This document shows, piece by piece, positions 6,811-13,457 of a stretch of DNA of 14,003 nt. The stretch covers positions 1 to 14,003 of the forward strand of contig JAJFIG010000484.1 in assembly GCA_021775195.1 (NCBI GenBank), given 5' to 3'. This DNA comes from Rhodospirillales bacterium (lineage in GTDB: Bacteria; Pseudomonadota; Alphaproteobacteria; Rhodospirillales; 2-02-FULL-58-16). A program made the position numbers and the translations under genes. The notes beneath the pieces are model-generated. The model saw nothing but the letters and a program-made list of their open reading frames with translations. It searched no databases and had not been told where the DNA came from. Within the stretch, counting starts at the first letter, position 1. The number at the start of each line of letters is the position of its first letter.

Positions 6811-7119
6811 TTACTTGAGCGCGTGGTAGTAGGCCGCCAGGTTGGCGATGTCCCCGTCATTCAGTTTCTTGGCGAACTTCTTCATCATCTTGTTCTTCTT
6901 GGCGCCCGACTTGTAATCGTCGATCGCCTTGACGAACGTCGCTTCCTCCATGCCGGCCAGCGGCGGGTTCTTCTTTTTCCCTTCGCCTTTCTTGCCATGG
7001 CATCCGGCGCAGCTCCTGGCCTTTTTCGCCCCGGCGGCGGCATCGCCCGCGGCGTCGGCAGTTCCAACAAAGGCCAGGACCGCCAATGCGGCTACGGCGG
7101 TGAACCAGAATTTCTTCAT
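6811..7119 (-). CDS. Small periplasmic class I c-type cytochrome, lysine-rich
   Basis: A 102-residue precursor with a clear signal peptide (MKKFWFTAVAALAVLAFVGTADA, cleavage after ADA at about 23), leaving about 79 residues. One haem-attachment motif, CAGCH (37-41), is present. The likely axial methionine is in the KNKMMKKF segment (M78 or M79), and the final helix is NDGDIANLAAYYHALK, typical of c553/c5-like monohaem cytochromes. It would act as a soluble electron carrier. It is unusually basic: 17 lysines in the mature part. GGGAG precedes the ATG. It stands alone, facing phaJ-like 1, and no oxidase or dehydrogenase partner is in the window. Confidence 0.88.
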   Translation of the reverse strand: MKKFWFTAVAALAVLAFVGTADAAGDAAAGAKKARSCAGCHGKKGEGKKKNPPLAGMEEATFVKAIDDYKSGAKKNKMMKKFAKKLNDGDIANLAAYYHALK

Positions 7120-7190
7120 GATATTTCTCCCTTGGTTCTTGCCGCGAGCCCTGCTCTATGCACCCCGCGGACACAATTCATGCTCATGGA

Positions 7191-7205
7191 TACGCAAAAT
7201 GCGTA
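7191..7205. repeat. Short palindrome upstream of cytochrome c
   Basis: TACGCA-AAA-TGCGTA, perfect 6-bp arms, 72-86 bases upstream of the cytochrome c start codon. It could be a regulator site for that gene. Short enough to occur by chance. Confidence 0.35.
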
Positions 7206-7219
7206 CCAACTGGGCCTGT

Positions 7220-7286
7220 CGGGGAAGTGTTCCTGATTTCAAGGGCTTGGAGAGGTAGGACCGGTTTCCGTGCCCCGGGGAAGTGT
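7220..7286. repeat. Direct repeat CGGGGAAGTGT, two copies
   Basis: The 11-base sequence CGGGGAAGTGT occurs at 7220-7230 and again at 7276-7286, 56 bp apart. The second copy runs into the left edge of the 38-bp palindrome. Both copies are followed by similar AT-containing sequence ending in TTCA. The function is unknown. Confidence 0.5.
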
Positions 7287-7321
7287 CATTAATTCACGAC
7301 AGATGTCGCGAAATAATGACA
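7284..7321. repeat. 38-bp near-perfect palindrome
   Basis: Two 18-base arms around GA: TGTCATTAATTCACGACA (7284-7301) and TGTCGCGAAATAATGACA (7304-7321). They pair at 16 of 18 positions. It is the longest dyad I found in the window. It lacks a T-run, so it is not an obvious terminator. It could be a regulator site, a stable RNA hairpin or fused ends of a lost insertion element. No transposase is nearby. Confidence 0.65.
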
Positions 7322-7534
7322 GTCTCCATCCTTTCACGCGCACGTAGAGATTTTTGGCGGAAAATGCCGCTCAGCCGGCGCGGTTGCCGCGGCGCCCGTG
7401 CCGCCCCCCGACCCTTTCCGAAGGCTGTCTTCCGTGCGTACCGGTGATGACAGCCCCCCGAACGATGAATCTGCCGCCGGGCGCCGGCTTCGCCCCCGAT
7501 CGTCCCATTATTTCCCTTGAAAAGGCCTTTCCCG

Positions 7535-7545
7535 TTGCGTTGCAA
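7535..7545 (+). promoter_or_regulatory. Distal TGC-rich element upstream of phaJ-like 2
   Basis: TTGCGTTGCAA, the same core as the elements at the two phaJ-like promoters. It lies exactly 200 bp upstream of the copy at 7735-7745. It may be an auxiliary site; one 11-mer alone is weak evidence. Confidence 0.3.
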
Positions 7546-7654
7546 AACCGATGACATCCCTTCCCATGGCCAAAGGCCGGGCCTCCATGTTTTCATTTCA
7601 ACCGAAAATCCGGCTATCGGAATGAGGAATTAAATGTGAAAAATCAAAGGCTTT

Positions 7655-7667
7655 TGGTAAATTACCA
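7655..7667. repeat. Palindrome TGGTAA-A-TTACCA upstream of phaJ-like 2
   Basis: Perfect 6-bp arms around one A, ending 39 bases upstream of the proposed -35 of phaJ-like 2. It is positioned like an activator site. No matching copy is present upstream of the paralogous gene. Confidence 0.35.
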
Positions 7668-7706
7668 CCCATGAACCGAAATATCCCTCCCGCCGGCCGA
7701 TAGCCC

Positions 7707-7735
7707 TTGCCGCGCACCTGACGACGCGCTAATGT
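7707..7735 (+). promoter_or_regulatory. Putative promoter of phaJ-like 2
   Basis: TTGCCG (7707-7712), a 17-bp spacer, TAATGT (7730-7735). It has the same -35 hexamer and spacing as the candidate before phaJ-like 1, with a leader of similar length (about 60 nt). Confidence 0.5.
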
Positions 7736-7745
7736 TGCGTTGCGA
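7735..7745 (+). promoter_or_regulatory. TGC-rich operator candidate at phaJ-like 2
   Basis: TTGCGTTGCGA, overlapping the end of the proposed -10. It holds almost the same position relative to the promoter as the TTGCGTCGCA element of phaJ-like 1, suggesting one regulator for both genes. Confidence 0.4.
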
Positions 7746-7754
7746 AAAAAATGA

Positions 7755-7785
7755 CGCGCCGCAAAAATTTTTCGAAGTGGGCGCG
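7755..7785 (+). repeat. Hairpin in the phaJ-like 2 leader
   Basis: CGCGCC (7755-7760) pairs with GGCGCG (7780-7785) around a 19-base loop that includes AAAAATTTTT. It ends 15 bases before the start codon, close to the ribosome-binding site. It may affect mRNA stability or translation. Confidence 0.3.
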
Positions 7786-7800
7786 GAAATGTGAGGGGTC

Positions 7801-8289
7801 ATGGAACTGGCAAGGGCACCCGATCAGCTGGCAATGTTGGTCGACGAACTCCACGGGCACTATTTCGAGGAGCTCGAGGAGGGAATGACGGCGATCTTCG
7901 CCAAGACCATCACCGATGGCGATGTGGTCGCCTTCGCCGGTGTTTCCGGTGATACCAACCCGATCCATCTGAACCATGAATTCGCCAGCATGACCATGTT
8001 CGATGGGCGTATCGCCCATGGCATGATGACCGCCAGTTTCCTCTCCACCGTCATCGGCACCAAGATGCCCGGACCGGGATGCATTTACGTCAACCAGAGT
8101 ATCCGCTTCAAGGCACCGGTCATCGTCGGCGATACGGTCACCGCCCGTGTGACCATCACCAAGCTGGTTCCCGAACGCAAATTCGTCGAGCTGAAGACCA
8201 TCTGCATGGTCGGCGAAAAGGTCGTCATCGACGGCGAGGCTACCGTCATGGTGCCTTCGCGCGCGATGGTCGCCGCCGCCAACACCTGA
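7801..8289 (+). CDS. phaJ: MaoC/PhaJ-type (R)-specific enoyl-CoA hydratase, copy 2
   Basis: A 162-residue hot-dog protein with the intact hydratase-2 motif FAGVSGDTNPIHLN (about 45-58; catalytic D51 and H56) and GRIAHGMM. It differs from copy 1 at about 31 of 143 aligned residues, has an N-terminal extension of about 6 residues and a C-terminal tail SRAMVAAANT. The predicted reaction is the same: trans-2-enoyl-CoA to (R)-3-hydroxyacyl-CoA. Changes cluster in residues after the catalytic motif (HLDQEFANQTQFHG versus HLNHEFASMTMFDG), near the likely acyl-pocket entrance, so the two may differ in chain-length preference. GAGGGG precedes the ATG. The gene appears monocistronic and lies 93 bp before ribF. 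Confidence 0.88.
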   Translation: MELARAPDQLAMLVDELHGHYFEELEEGMTAIFAKTITDGDVVAFAGVSGDTNPIHLNHEFASMTMFDGRIAHGMMTASFLSTVIGTKMPGPGCIYVNQSIRFKAPVIVGDTVTARVTITKLVPERKFVELKTICMVGEKVVIDGEATVMVPSRAMVAAANT

Positions 8290-8340
8290 ACCCGCGACCC
8301 GCTTCGCCACCGTTGTCGCCGATCCCCATCCATCCTGTTT

Positions 8341-8360
8341 CCCCTTGACCCCGCAAGGGG
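8341..8360 (+). terminator. Hairpin between phaJ-like 2 and ribF
   Basis: CCCCTTG (8341-8347), a 6-base loop, CAAGGGG (8354-8360): a perfect 7-bp stem in the 93-bp gap. No T-run follows directly, only CACTTTCTT a few bases later. It may be a weak terminator for phaJ-like 2. Its left arm also contains the beginning of TTGACC, a possible -35 for ribF with no clear -10. Confidence 0.4.
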
Positions 8361-8382
8361 CCGCTGACACTTTCTTGCCGCC

Positions 8383-9351
8383 ATGCGGATCTTTCGCCAT
8401 TTCAATGATCTGCCGGCGGAAGTGCGGGGCGCCGCGGTCGCCATCGGAAACTTCGACGGGCTCCATCTCGGTCACCAGGCGGTGATCGGCGAGGCCGGGC
8501 GCATTGCACAGTCGGCGGGCGTACCCTGGGCAGCGTTGACGCTGGAGCCCCATCCGCGTAGCGTCTTCGCGCCCAATGCGCCGCCCTTCCGCCTGACCCC
8601 GTTCCGGACCAAGGCCCGCCAGATCGAGGCCCTGGGCGTCGATTGCCTGGTTGTTCTGCATTTCGACCTGGATTTCTCCCGGCTTTCGGCCCCGGCCTTC
8701 GTCGACGAGGTCCTGGTCGAGGGGCTGGCGGCCCACTACGTGGTCTCGGGCTACGATTTCGTTTTCGGTCACGGTCGCGAGGGAGACTGCGAGTTGCTGC
8801 TTCATCTCGGGCGCGAGAAGGGATACGGGTTCACCGGCGTTCAGCCGGTTTGCGACGATGGTGGCGAGGTTTACTCCTCGACCCGGGTGCGCGAATGCCT
8901 CAGGAACGCCGACCCCCGCGCCGCCGCCCGCCTGCTCGGCCGGCCCTTCGAGATCGAGGGCCGGGTTGAACGTGGCGACGAACGCGGCCGCACCATCGGC
9001 TTCCCCACCGCCAATCTGCATCTCGGCGAATATCTGCGCCCGGCGACCGGTGTTTACGCCGTGCGCGCCGCCGTCGAGGGCGGGGATCGGACGGTCTGGA
9101 TGGACGGCGTCGCCAACCTTGGCCATCGTCCCACCTTCGGCGACAACGAGATCGTTCTTGAGACACATCTCTTTGATTTCGAAGACGATATTTACGGCCA
9201 CCTGTTGCGCGTCGCGTTGATCGAACACTTGCGCCCGGAAAAGAAATTTGACGGAGTCGATGGTTTAAAGGCACAAATCGCCGACGACTGTGAACAGGCG
9301 CGCCGGATTCTGGCGCAATCCCCCGGCGACGCGGAAACAACGAAACCATGA
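8383..9351 (+). CDS. ribF: Bifunctional riboflavin kinase / FAD synthetase
   Basis: A 322-residue cytoplasmic enzyme that phosphorylates riboflavin to FMN and adenylates FMN to FAD. The N-terminal FAD synthetase (nucleotidyltransferase) half shows GNFDGLHLGH at 22-31 and the YSSTRVRE segment at 164-171. The C-terminal flavokinase half shows GRTIGFPTANL at 202-212 and ETHLFDF at 260-266 with the catalytic glutamate. The length is normal for bacterial RibF. The ATG at 8383 has no strong Shine-Dalgarno. The stop codon overlaps the ileS start (ATGA), so the two are translationally coupled. ribF-ileS-lspA is a widespread order in Proteobacteria. Confidence 0.95.
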   Translation: MRIFRHFNDLPAEVRGAAVAIGNFDGLHLGHQAVIGEAGRIAQSAGVPWAALTLEPHPRSVFAPNAPPFRLTPFRTKARQIEALGVDCLVVLHFDLDFSRLSAPAFVDEVLVEGLAAHYVVSGYDFVFGHGREGDCELLLHLGREKGYGFTGVQPVCDDGGEVYSSTRVRECLRNADPRAAARLLGRPFEIEGRVERGDERGRTIGFPTANLHLGEYLRPATGVYAVRAAVEGGDRTVWMDGVANLGHRPTFGDNEIVLETHLFDFEDDIYGHLLRVALIEHLRPEKKFDGVDGLKAQIADDCEQARRILAQSPGDAETTKP

Positions 9352-12206
9352 ACAACGACCAGAAACCGGCCCAGGCCGAAAAAAGGGACTACCGCTCGAC
9401 GGTATTCCTGCCGCGCACCGATTTCCCCATGAAGGCGGGCCTGCCCCGGCGCGAACCCGAGACCCTGGCCCGCTGGGAGGCCCTCGACATCTACCGCCGC
9501 CAACGCGACGCCGCCGCCGGGCGCGAGAAGTTCATCCTTCACGACGGCCCCCCCTACGCCAACGGGCATCTGCACATCGGCCACGCGCTGAACAAGATCC
9601 TCAAGGACGTGATCAGCCGCTCCCAGCAGATGTTGGGCAAGGATTCAAACTACGTTCCCGGCTGGGACTGCCACGGCCTGCCCATCGAATGGAAGATCGA
9701 GGAGAAATACCGCGCCGCCGGCAAGAACAAGGACGAGGTCCCGATCGTCAAGTTCCGCCAGGAATGCCGCGAGTTCGCCGATCACTGGATCGGCGTCCAG
9801 CGCGAGGAATTCAAGCGCCTCGGCGTCGTCGGCGACTGGGACAACCCCTACAGCACCATGACCTTCGCCGCCGAAGCGCAGATCGTCCGCGAACTGGGCA
9901 AGTTCCTGATCAACGGCTCCCTCTACAAGGGCGCCAAACCGGTCCTCTGGTCGGTGGTCGAGAAGACCGCCCTGGCCGAGGCCGAGGTCGAATACCACGA
10001 TCACACCTCGACCACCATCTGGGTCCGCTTCCCGGTGGTGAACACCGCCGCCGCCGGTCTCGAGGGCGCCTCGGTGGTCATTTGGACGACGACGCCGTGG
10101 ACCATGCCCGGCAACCGCGCCATCGCCTACGGTGACGACATCGATTACGTCGTCCTCCGCGTCACCGATGTGGCCACCGACGGCCTGGCGTCCAGCGGCG
10201 AGACCGTGGTCGTCGCCGAATCCCTCGTCGGCGAGTTCTGCGCCGCCGCCGGCATCGCCGCCCACGACGTTGCCGCCCGCCTCAAGGGCCGCGATCTCGC
10301 CGGCACCGTCTGCCACCACCCCTTCCATGGCCAGGGCTACGACTTCGACGTCCCCCTGCTGAGCGCCGGTTTCGTCGATATCGAGACCGGCACCGGATTC
10401 GTCCATATCGCCCCGGGCCACGGCGCCGACGACTGGGAACTGGGGATGCGCCGCGGCATAGCGGTGCCGGAAACCGTTAACGGCGACGGCCTCTTCGTCG
10501 ACCAGGTTCCGCTGTTCGCCGGCAAACACGTCTTCAAGGTCAATCCAGCGGTCGTGGACGCCCTCCGGGACTCGGGCGCCCTTATCGCCACCGGCACCCT
10601 CACCCACAGCTATCCCCATTCCTGGCGCTCGAAGGCGCCGCTGATTTTCCGTAACACCGCCCAGTGGTTCATCAGCATGGAAAAGACCGGCCTCCGCGAG
10701 ACGGCGCTTAAGGCCATCGGGCACACCCGGTTCGTTCCCGCCGCCGGCCGCAAGCGCCTTCACGGCATGATCGCGACCCGCCCCGACTGGTGCGTTTCGC
10801 GCCAGCGCGCCTGGGGCGTCCCGATCACCGTCTTCGTCGACAAAAAGACCGGTGAGCCGTTGCGCGACCAGACGGTGCTCGACCGCGTCGTCGCCGCCGT
10901 CGAGGCCGAGGGCGCCGATGCCTGGTTCGCTTCCGACCCGGGCCGCTTCCTGGAGCCCGAATACAAGGCCGCCGATTTCGACCAGGTCACCGACATTCTC
11001 GACGTCTGGTTCGATTCCGGCTGCACCCACAGCTTCGTCCTCGAACAGCGCCCCGACCTCGCGTGGCCGGCGTCCCTTTATCTCGAAGGCAGCGACCAGC
11101 ACCGGGGCTGGTTCCATTCCTCGCTGCTGGAATCCAGCGGCACCCGGGGCAGGGCGCCCTACGACGCCGTCCTCACCCACGGATTCGTCATGGGCGAGGA
11201 TGGCCAGAAGATGTCCAAGTCCCTGGGCAACATCGTTTCGCCCCAGGACGTGGTCGACCGGCACGGCGCCGATATTCTCCGCCTTTGGGTGGTCGGCTCG
11301 GACTATTCCGAGGATCTCCGCATCGGCGCCGATATTATCAAGAGCCATGCCGACATCTACCGCCGCCTGCGCAACACGCTGCGTTTCCTGCTCGGCAACC
11401 TCAATGAATTCGATGACAGCGAACGTCTGCCCCATGCCGAGATGCCGGAGCTCGAGCGCTGGGCCCTGAACAGCCTGTGGCGCATGGACAAGCGGGTCCG
11501 CAAGGCGTGCGATGATTTCGAGTTTCACGGCCTCTTCGTCGACCTGCACAATTTCTGCACCCTCGACTTGTCGGCCTTTTATTTCGACGTGCGCAAGGAC
11601 AGCCTCTATTGCGACCGTGCCGACTCCCCCAGCCGCCGCGCCGCCCGTACGGTTCTGGACGAGGTCTATTCCTGCCTCACCGCGTGGCTGGCGCCGTTCA
11701 TCTGCTTCACCGCCGAGGAGGCGTGGCTCGCCCGCAACCCCGGCCCCGAGAACAGCGTCCACCTGCGCCGCTTTCCCGACATCCCCGAGGAATGGCACGA
11801 TCCCGCGCTGGAGGAAAAATGGACCGCAGTCCGCAACCTCCGCCGCGTCGTCACCGGGGCCCTGGAGATCGAACGCGCCAACAAGCACATCGGCTCCAGC
11901 CTCCAGGCCCATCCGGTCATCTATGCCGACCCGGTCTACGAGGACGCGGTACAGGGCTTTTCGCCCGCCGAACTGGCCGAACTGTTCATCACCTCGGGCG
12001 CCCATTTCGACCATGGCGAGCCCCCTGACGGCGGCTTCGCGTTGGATGACGTGCCCGGCGTCCGGGTGTTCCCGGGCCTCGCCGAGGGCGAGAAATGCGA
12101 CCGGTGCTGGAAGGTGCTGGACGATGTCGGTGCCGACCCCCGCTATCCCGAGGTTTGCGGCCGTTGCGCCGACGCCGCCGGCCACCATGGCTTGGCGCCG
12201 GCGTGA
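9348..12206 (+). CDS. ileS: Isoleucyl-tRNA synthetase
   Basis: A 952-residue class I aminoacyl-tRNA synthetase that charges tRNA-Ile. The HIGH signature is in GPPYANGHLHIGH (67-79), and the KMSKS loop is intact (621-625, in GQKMSKSLGN). The CP1 editing domain carries GTGFVHIAPGHGADDWELG at about 347-365, where the aspartate is used in hydrolysis of mischarged Val-tRNA. A C-terminal zinc finger uses the CDRCWK and CGRC pairs (C917, C920, C937, C940). This is the eubacterial type 1 layout with full expected length, so it should be functional. It starts inside the ribF stop codon and ends 7 bp before lspA, in the middle of a tight operon. Confidence 0.97.
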   Translation: MNNDQKPAQAEKRDYRSTVFLPRTDFPMKAGLPRREPETLARWEALDIYRRQRDAAAGREKFILHDGPPYANGHLHIGHALNKILKDVISRSQQMLGKDSNYVPGWDCHGLPIEWKIEEKYRAAGKNKDEVPIVKFRQECREFADHWIGVQREEFKRLGVVGDWDNPYSTMTFAAEAQIVRELGKFLINGSLYKGAKPVLWSVVEKTALAEAEVEYHDHTSTTIWVRFPVVNTAAAGLEGASVVIWTTTPWTMPGNRAIAYGDDIDYVVLRVTDVATDGLASSGETVVVAESLVGEFCAAAGIAAHDVAARLKGRDLAGTVCHHPFHGQGYDFDVPLLSAGFVDIETGTGFVHIAPGHGADDWELGMRRGIAVPETVNGDGLFVDQVPLFAGKHVFKVNPAVVDALRDSGALIATGTLTHSYPHSWRSKAPLIFRNTAQWFISMEKTGLRETALKAIGHTRFVPAAGRKRLHGMIATRPDWCVSRQRAWGVPITVFVDKKTGEPLRDQTVLDRVVAAVEAEGADAWFASDPGRFLEPEYKAADFDQVTDILDVWFDSGCTHSFVLEQRPDLAWPASLYLEGSDQHRGWFHSSLLESSGTRGRAPYDAVLTHGFVMGEDGQKMSKSLGNIVSPQDVVDRHGADILRLWVVGSDYSEDLRIGADIIKSHADIYRRLRNTLRFLLGNLNEFDDSERLPHAEMPELERWALNSLWRMDKRVRKACDDFEFHGLFVDLHNFCTLDLSAFYFDVRKDSLYCDRADSPSRRAARTVLDEVYSCLTAWLAPFICFTAEEAWLARNPGPENSVHLRRFPDIPEEWHDPALEEKWTAVRNLRRVVTGALEIERANKHIGSSLQAHPVIYADPVYEDAVQGFSPAELAELFITSGAHFDHGEPPDGGFALDDVPGVRVFPGLAEGEKCDRCWKVLDDVGADPRYPEVCGRCADAAGHHGLAPA

Positions 12207-12213
12207 GGAATCC

Positions 12214-12729
12214 ATGAAACCCGCGAGCTCCTTCTGGCAGGGCCTGGGTCTGGCGGCGGCGGTGGTGGCCTTTGACCAGGTGACCAAGTGGTGGATCGTC
12301 GAACGGGTCATGCAGCCGCCCCGGACCATCCCCGTGACCTCGTACTTCAACCTCGTCATGGGATGGAACCGCGGCGTCAGCTTCGGCCTCTTCAATACCG
12401 ACTCGGCCATCAACGTCTGGTTCCTGCCCCTCGTCGCCATCGTCATCATCATCGGCCTCGCGGTCTGGCTTTCCCGCACCGACCGTTTCCTGGTCGCCGC
12501 CGCCATCGGCCTCGTCATCGGCGGCGCCGTCGGCAATCTCATCGACCGGCTGCGATTTGGGGCGGTGGCCGATTTCCTCGACTTCCACATCGCCGGTTAT
12601 CATTGGCCGGCCTTCAACGTCGCCGACAGCGGGATAACCGTGGGCGCCGTGATTTTGGTGCTAGAATCCTTGTTTGGACCGGCCGAAAAGCCTAATAATG
12701 AGGCAGGGAAGGGGACCAAAGGCAAATGA
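12214..12729 (+). CDS. lspA: Lipoprotein signal peptidase (signal peptidase II)
   Basis: A 171-residue inner-membrane aspartyl protease that cleaves the signal peptide of diacylated prolipoproteins. Four hydrophobic segments are visible at about 8-27, 67-86, 92-110 and 136-155. The conserved blocks are present: FDQVTKWW, NRGVSFGLF (52-60), GNLIDRLRFGAVADF (107-121) and FNVADS (134-139). The catalytic aspartates are D120 and D138. ATG 12214 was chosen for the GAGGA 4 bases upstream and because homologues begin in the same way; the frame extends farther upstream only through ileS. It overlaps the following lipoprotein gene by ATGA, so enzyme and likely substrate are co-translated. Confidence 0.96.
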   Translation: MKPASSFWQGLGLAAAVVAFDQVTKWWIVERVMQPPRTIPVTSYFNLVMGWNRGVSFGLFNTDSAINVWFLPLVAIVIIIGLAVWLSRTDRFLVAAAIGLVIGGAVGNLIDRLRFGAVADFLDFHIAGYHWPAFNVADSGITVGAVILVLESLFGPAEKPNNEAGKGTKGK

Positions 12730-13289
12730 TGCGAAGGACCGGCTGGATCATTGTCTCGGTGTGCGCCGCCGTTTACCTGGGCGGTTGCGAGCAGACACGG
12801 GAATTGCTTGGCCAGACCAAGAAGGCGCCCGATGAGTTTGCCGTCTATACGCGGGCTCCTCTGAGCCTGCCCCCCGAATACAGCCTCAAGCCGCCGGCGC
12901 CCGGCCGGCAGCGGCCCCAGGAAAGCGCCCCCAGGGTGAGCGCCGAGAGCGCCATCCTCGGCGACAGGAAGACCCTGCTGAAACAGCGCGAGGCGCAGAG
13001 GGCGCAGCGGGCCCTGACGGCGGGCACGCGAGCCCTTCTCAGGGAGACCAAGGCCCTCAATTCCGATCCCAACGTCCGCAACCTGGTCAACAAGGAGTCT
13101 TCCAGCCTGGTCGAGGACGACAAGACGCTGACGCAGAAAATCCTGTTCTGGAAGGATAAGCCGCCTCCAGGGTCCGTCGTCGATCCGATGAAGGAGTCCA
13201 AGCGGATCAGGGAAAACCTCGCCCTCGGCCGGCCCATCACCACCGGCGAAACTCCAACCATCCAACGCAAGACGTCCCTCATCAAGTAG
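12726..13289 (+). CDS. DUF3035 alphaproteobacterial lipoprotein (BamF-like)
   Basis: A 187-residue predicted lipoprotein. The signal peptide ends in a lipobox, LGGC, with the acylated cysteine at about residue 21. The family hallmark KKAPDEFAVYTRAPLSLPPEYSLKPP follows at about 32-57, then a charged, mostly helical region rich in Arg, Lys and Glu. DUF3035 proteins are largely confined to alphaproteobacteria. As I recall, the BAM-complex subunit BamF of Caulobacter has been placed in this family, so a role in outer-membrane protein assembly is plausible but not shown by the sequence. The start overlaps the lspA stop (ATGATG, two adjacent start candidates). It is probably the last gene of the ribF-ileS-lspA operon. 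Confidence 0.85.
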   Translation: MMRRTGWIIVSVCAAVYLGGCEQTRELLGQTKKAPDEFAVYTRAPLSLPPEYSLKPPAPGRQRPQESAPRVSAESAILGDRKTLLKQREAQRAQRALTAGTRALLRETKALNSDPNVRNLVNKESSSLVEDDKTLTQKILFWKDKPPPGSVVDPMKESKRIRENLALGRPITTGETPTIQRKTSLIK

Positions 13290-13313
13290 CCGATACCCCG
13301 GCCGGACCGGCTC

Positions 13314-13364
13314 AACGCCCTATGTCCGTCGCGGCATTGGGCGTTAGCGCCATTGTGAACGCCC
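13314..13364 (+). terminator. Alternating inverted-repeat arms after the DUF3035 gene
   Basis: AACGCCC (13314-13320), GGGCGTT (13339-13345) and AACGCCC (13358-13364). The middle arm can pair with either neighbour (loops of 18 and 12 bases), so two mutually exclusive hairpins are possible. It lies 25 bp after the stop of the DUF3035 gene and before the next promoter candidate. It is probably the end of the operon, though no T-run follows. Confidence 0.45.
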
Positions 13365-13373
13365 GCCGGTTCC

Positions 13374-13401
13374 TTGCGCTCGCCAGCCCGCGTACTATAT
13401 G
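13374..13401 (+). promoter_or_regulatory. Putative promoter of the M16 protease gene
   Basis: TTGCGC (13374-13379), a 16-bp spacer, TATATG (13396-13401), 56 bases before the start codon. A moderate match by eye. Confidence 0.35.
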
Positions 13402-13457
13402 GCTTATCAAGGCGGCATCCCGTCACGGTGGCATTATTTCCCGGTAAGGTAAAAAGC

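Larger units (their letters stand above)
7120..7800. other. Non-coding stretch between cytochrome c and phaJ-like 2
   Basis: About 680 bp with no gene I can support. Reading frames exist on both strands at 7294-7596, but they show no recognisable domain or convincing start. The stretch contains several dyads (7191-7205, 7284-7321, 7655-7667), a repeated CGGGGAAGTGT, two TTGCGTTGC elements and a promoter candidate for phaJ-like 2. It may also hold the cytochrome c promoter, which I could not locate. Confidence 0.65.

Noticed and set aside
7294..7596. Small minus-strand open frame (100 codons) in the gene-free stretch
   Set aside because: No recognisable motif or ribosome-binding site; its 3' end lies within the 38-bp palindrome. 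It may be chance in GC-rich DNA.
7671..7703. Ten-codon frame (MNRNIPPAGR) just upstream of the phaJ-like 2 promoter
   Set aside because: It ends 3 bases before the proposed -35 element, so it is not in the leader, and nothing supports its translation.
9645..12590. A 981-codon open frame on the minus strand opposite ileS
   Set aside because: It mirrors the confidently identified ileS in a GC-rich genome, has low-complexity composition (rich in Gly, Ala, Val, Asp, Glu) and no recognisable domain.
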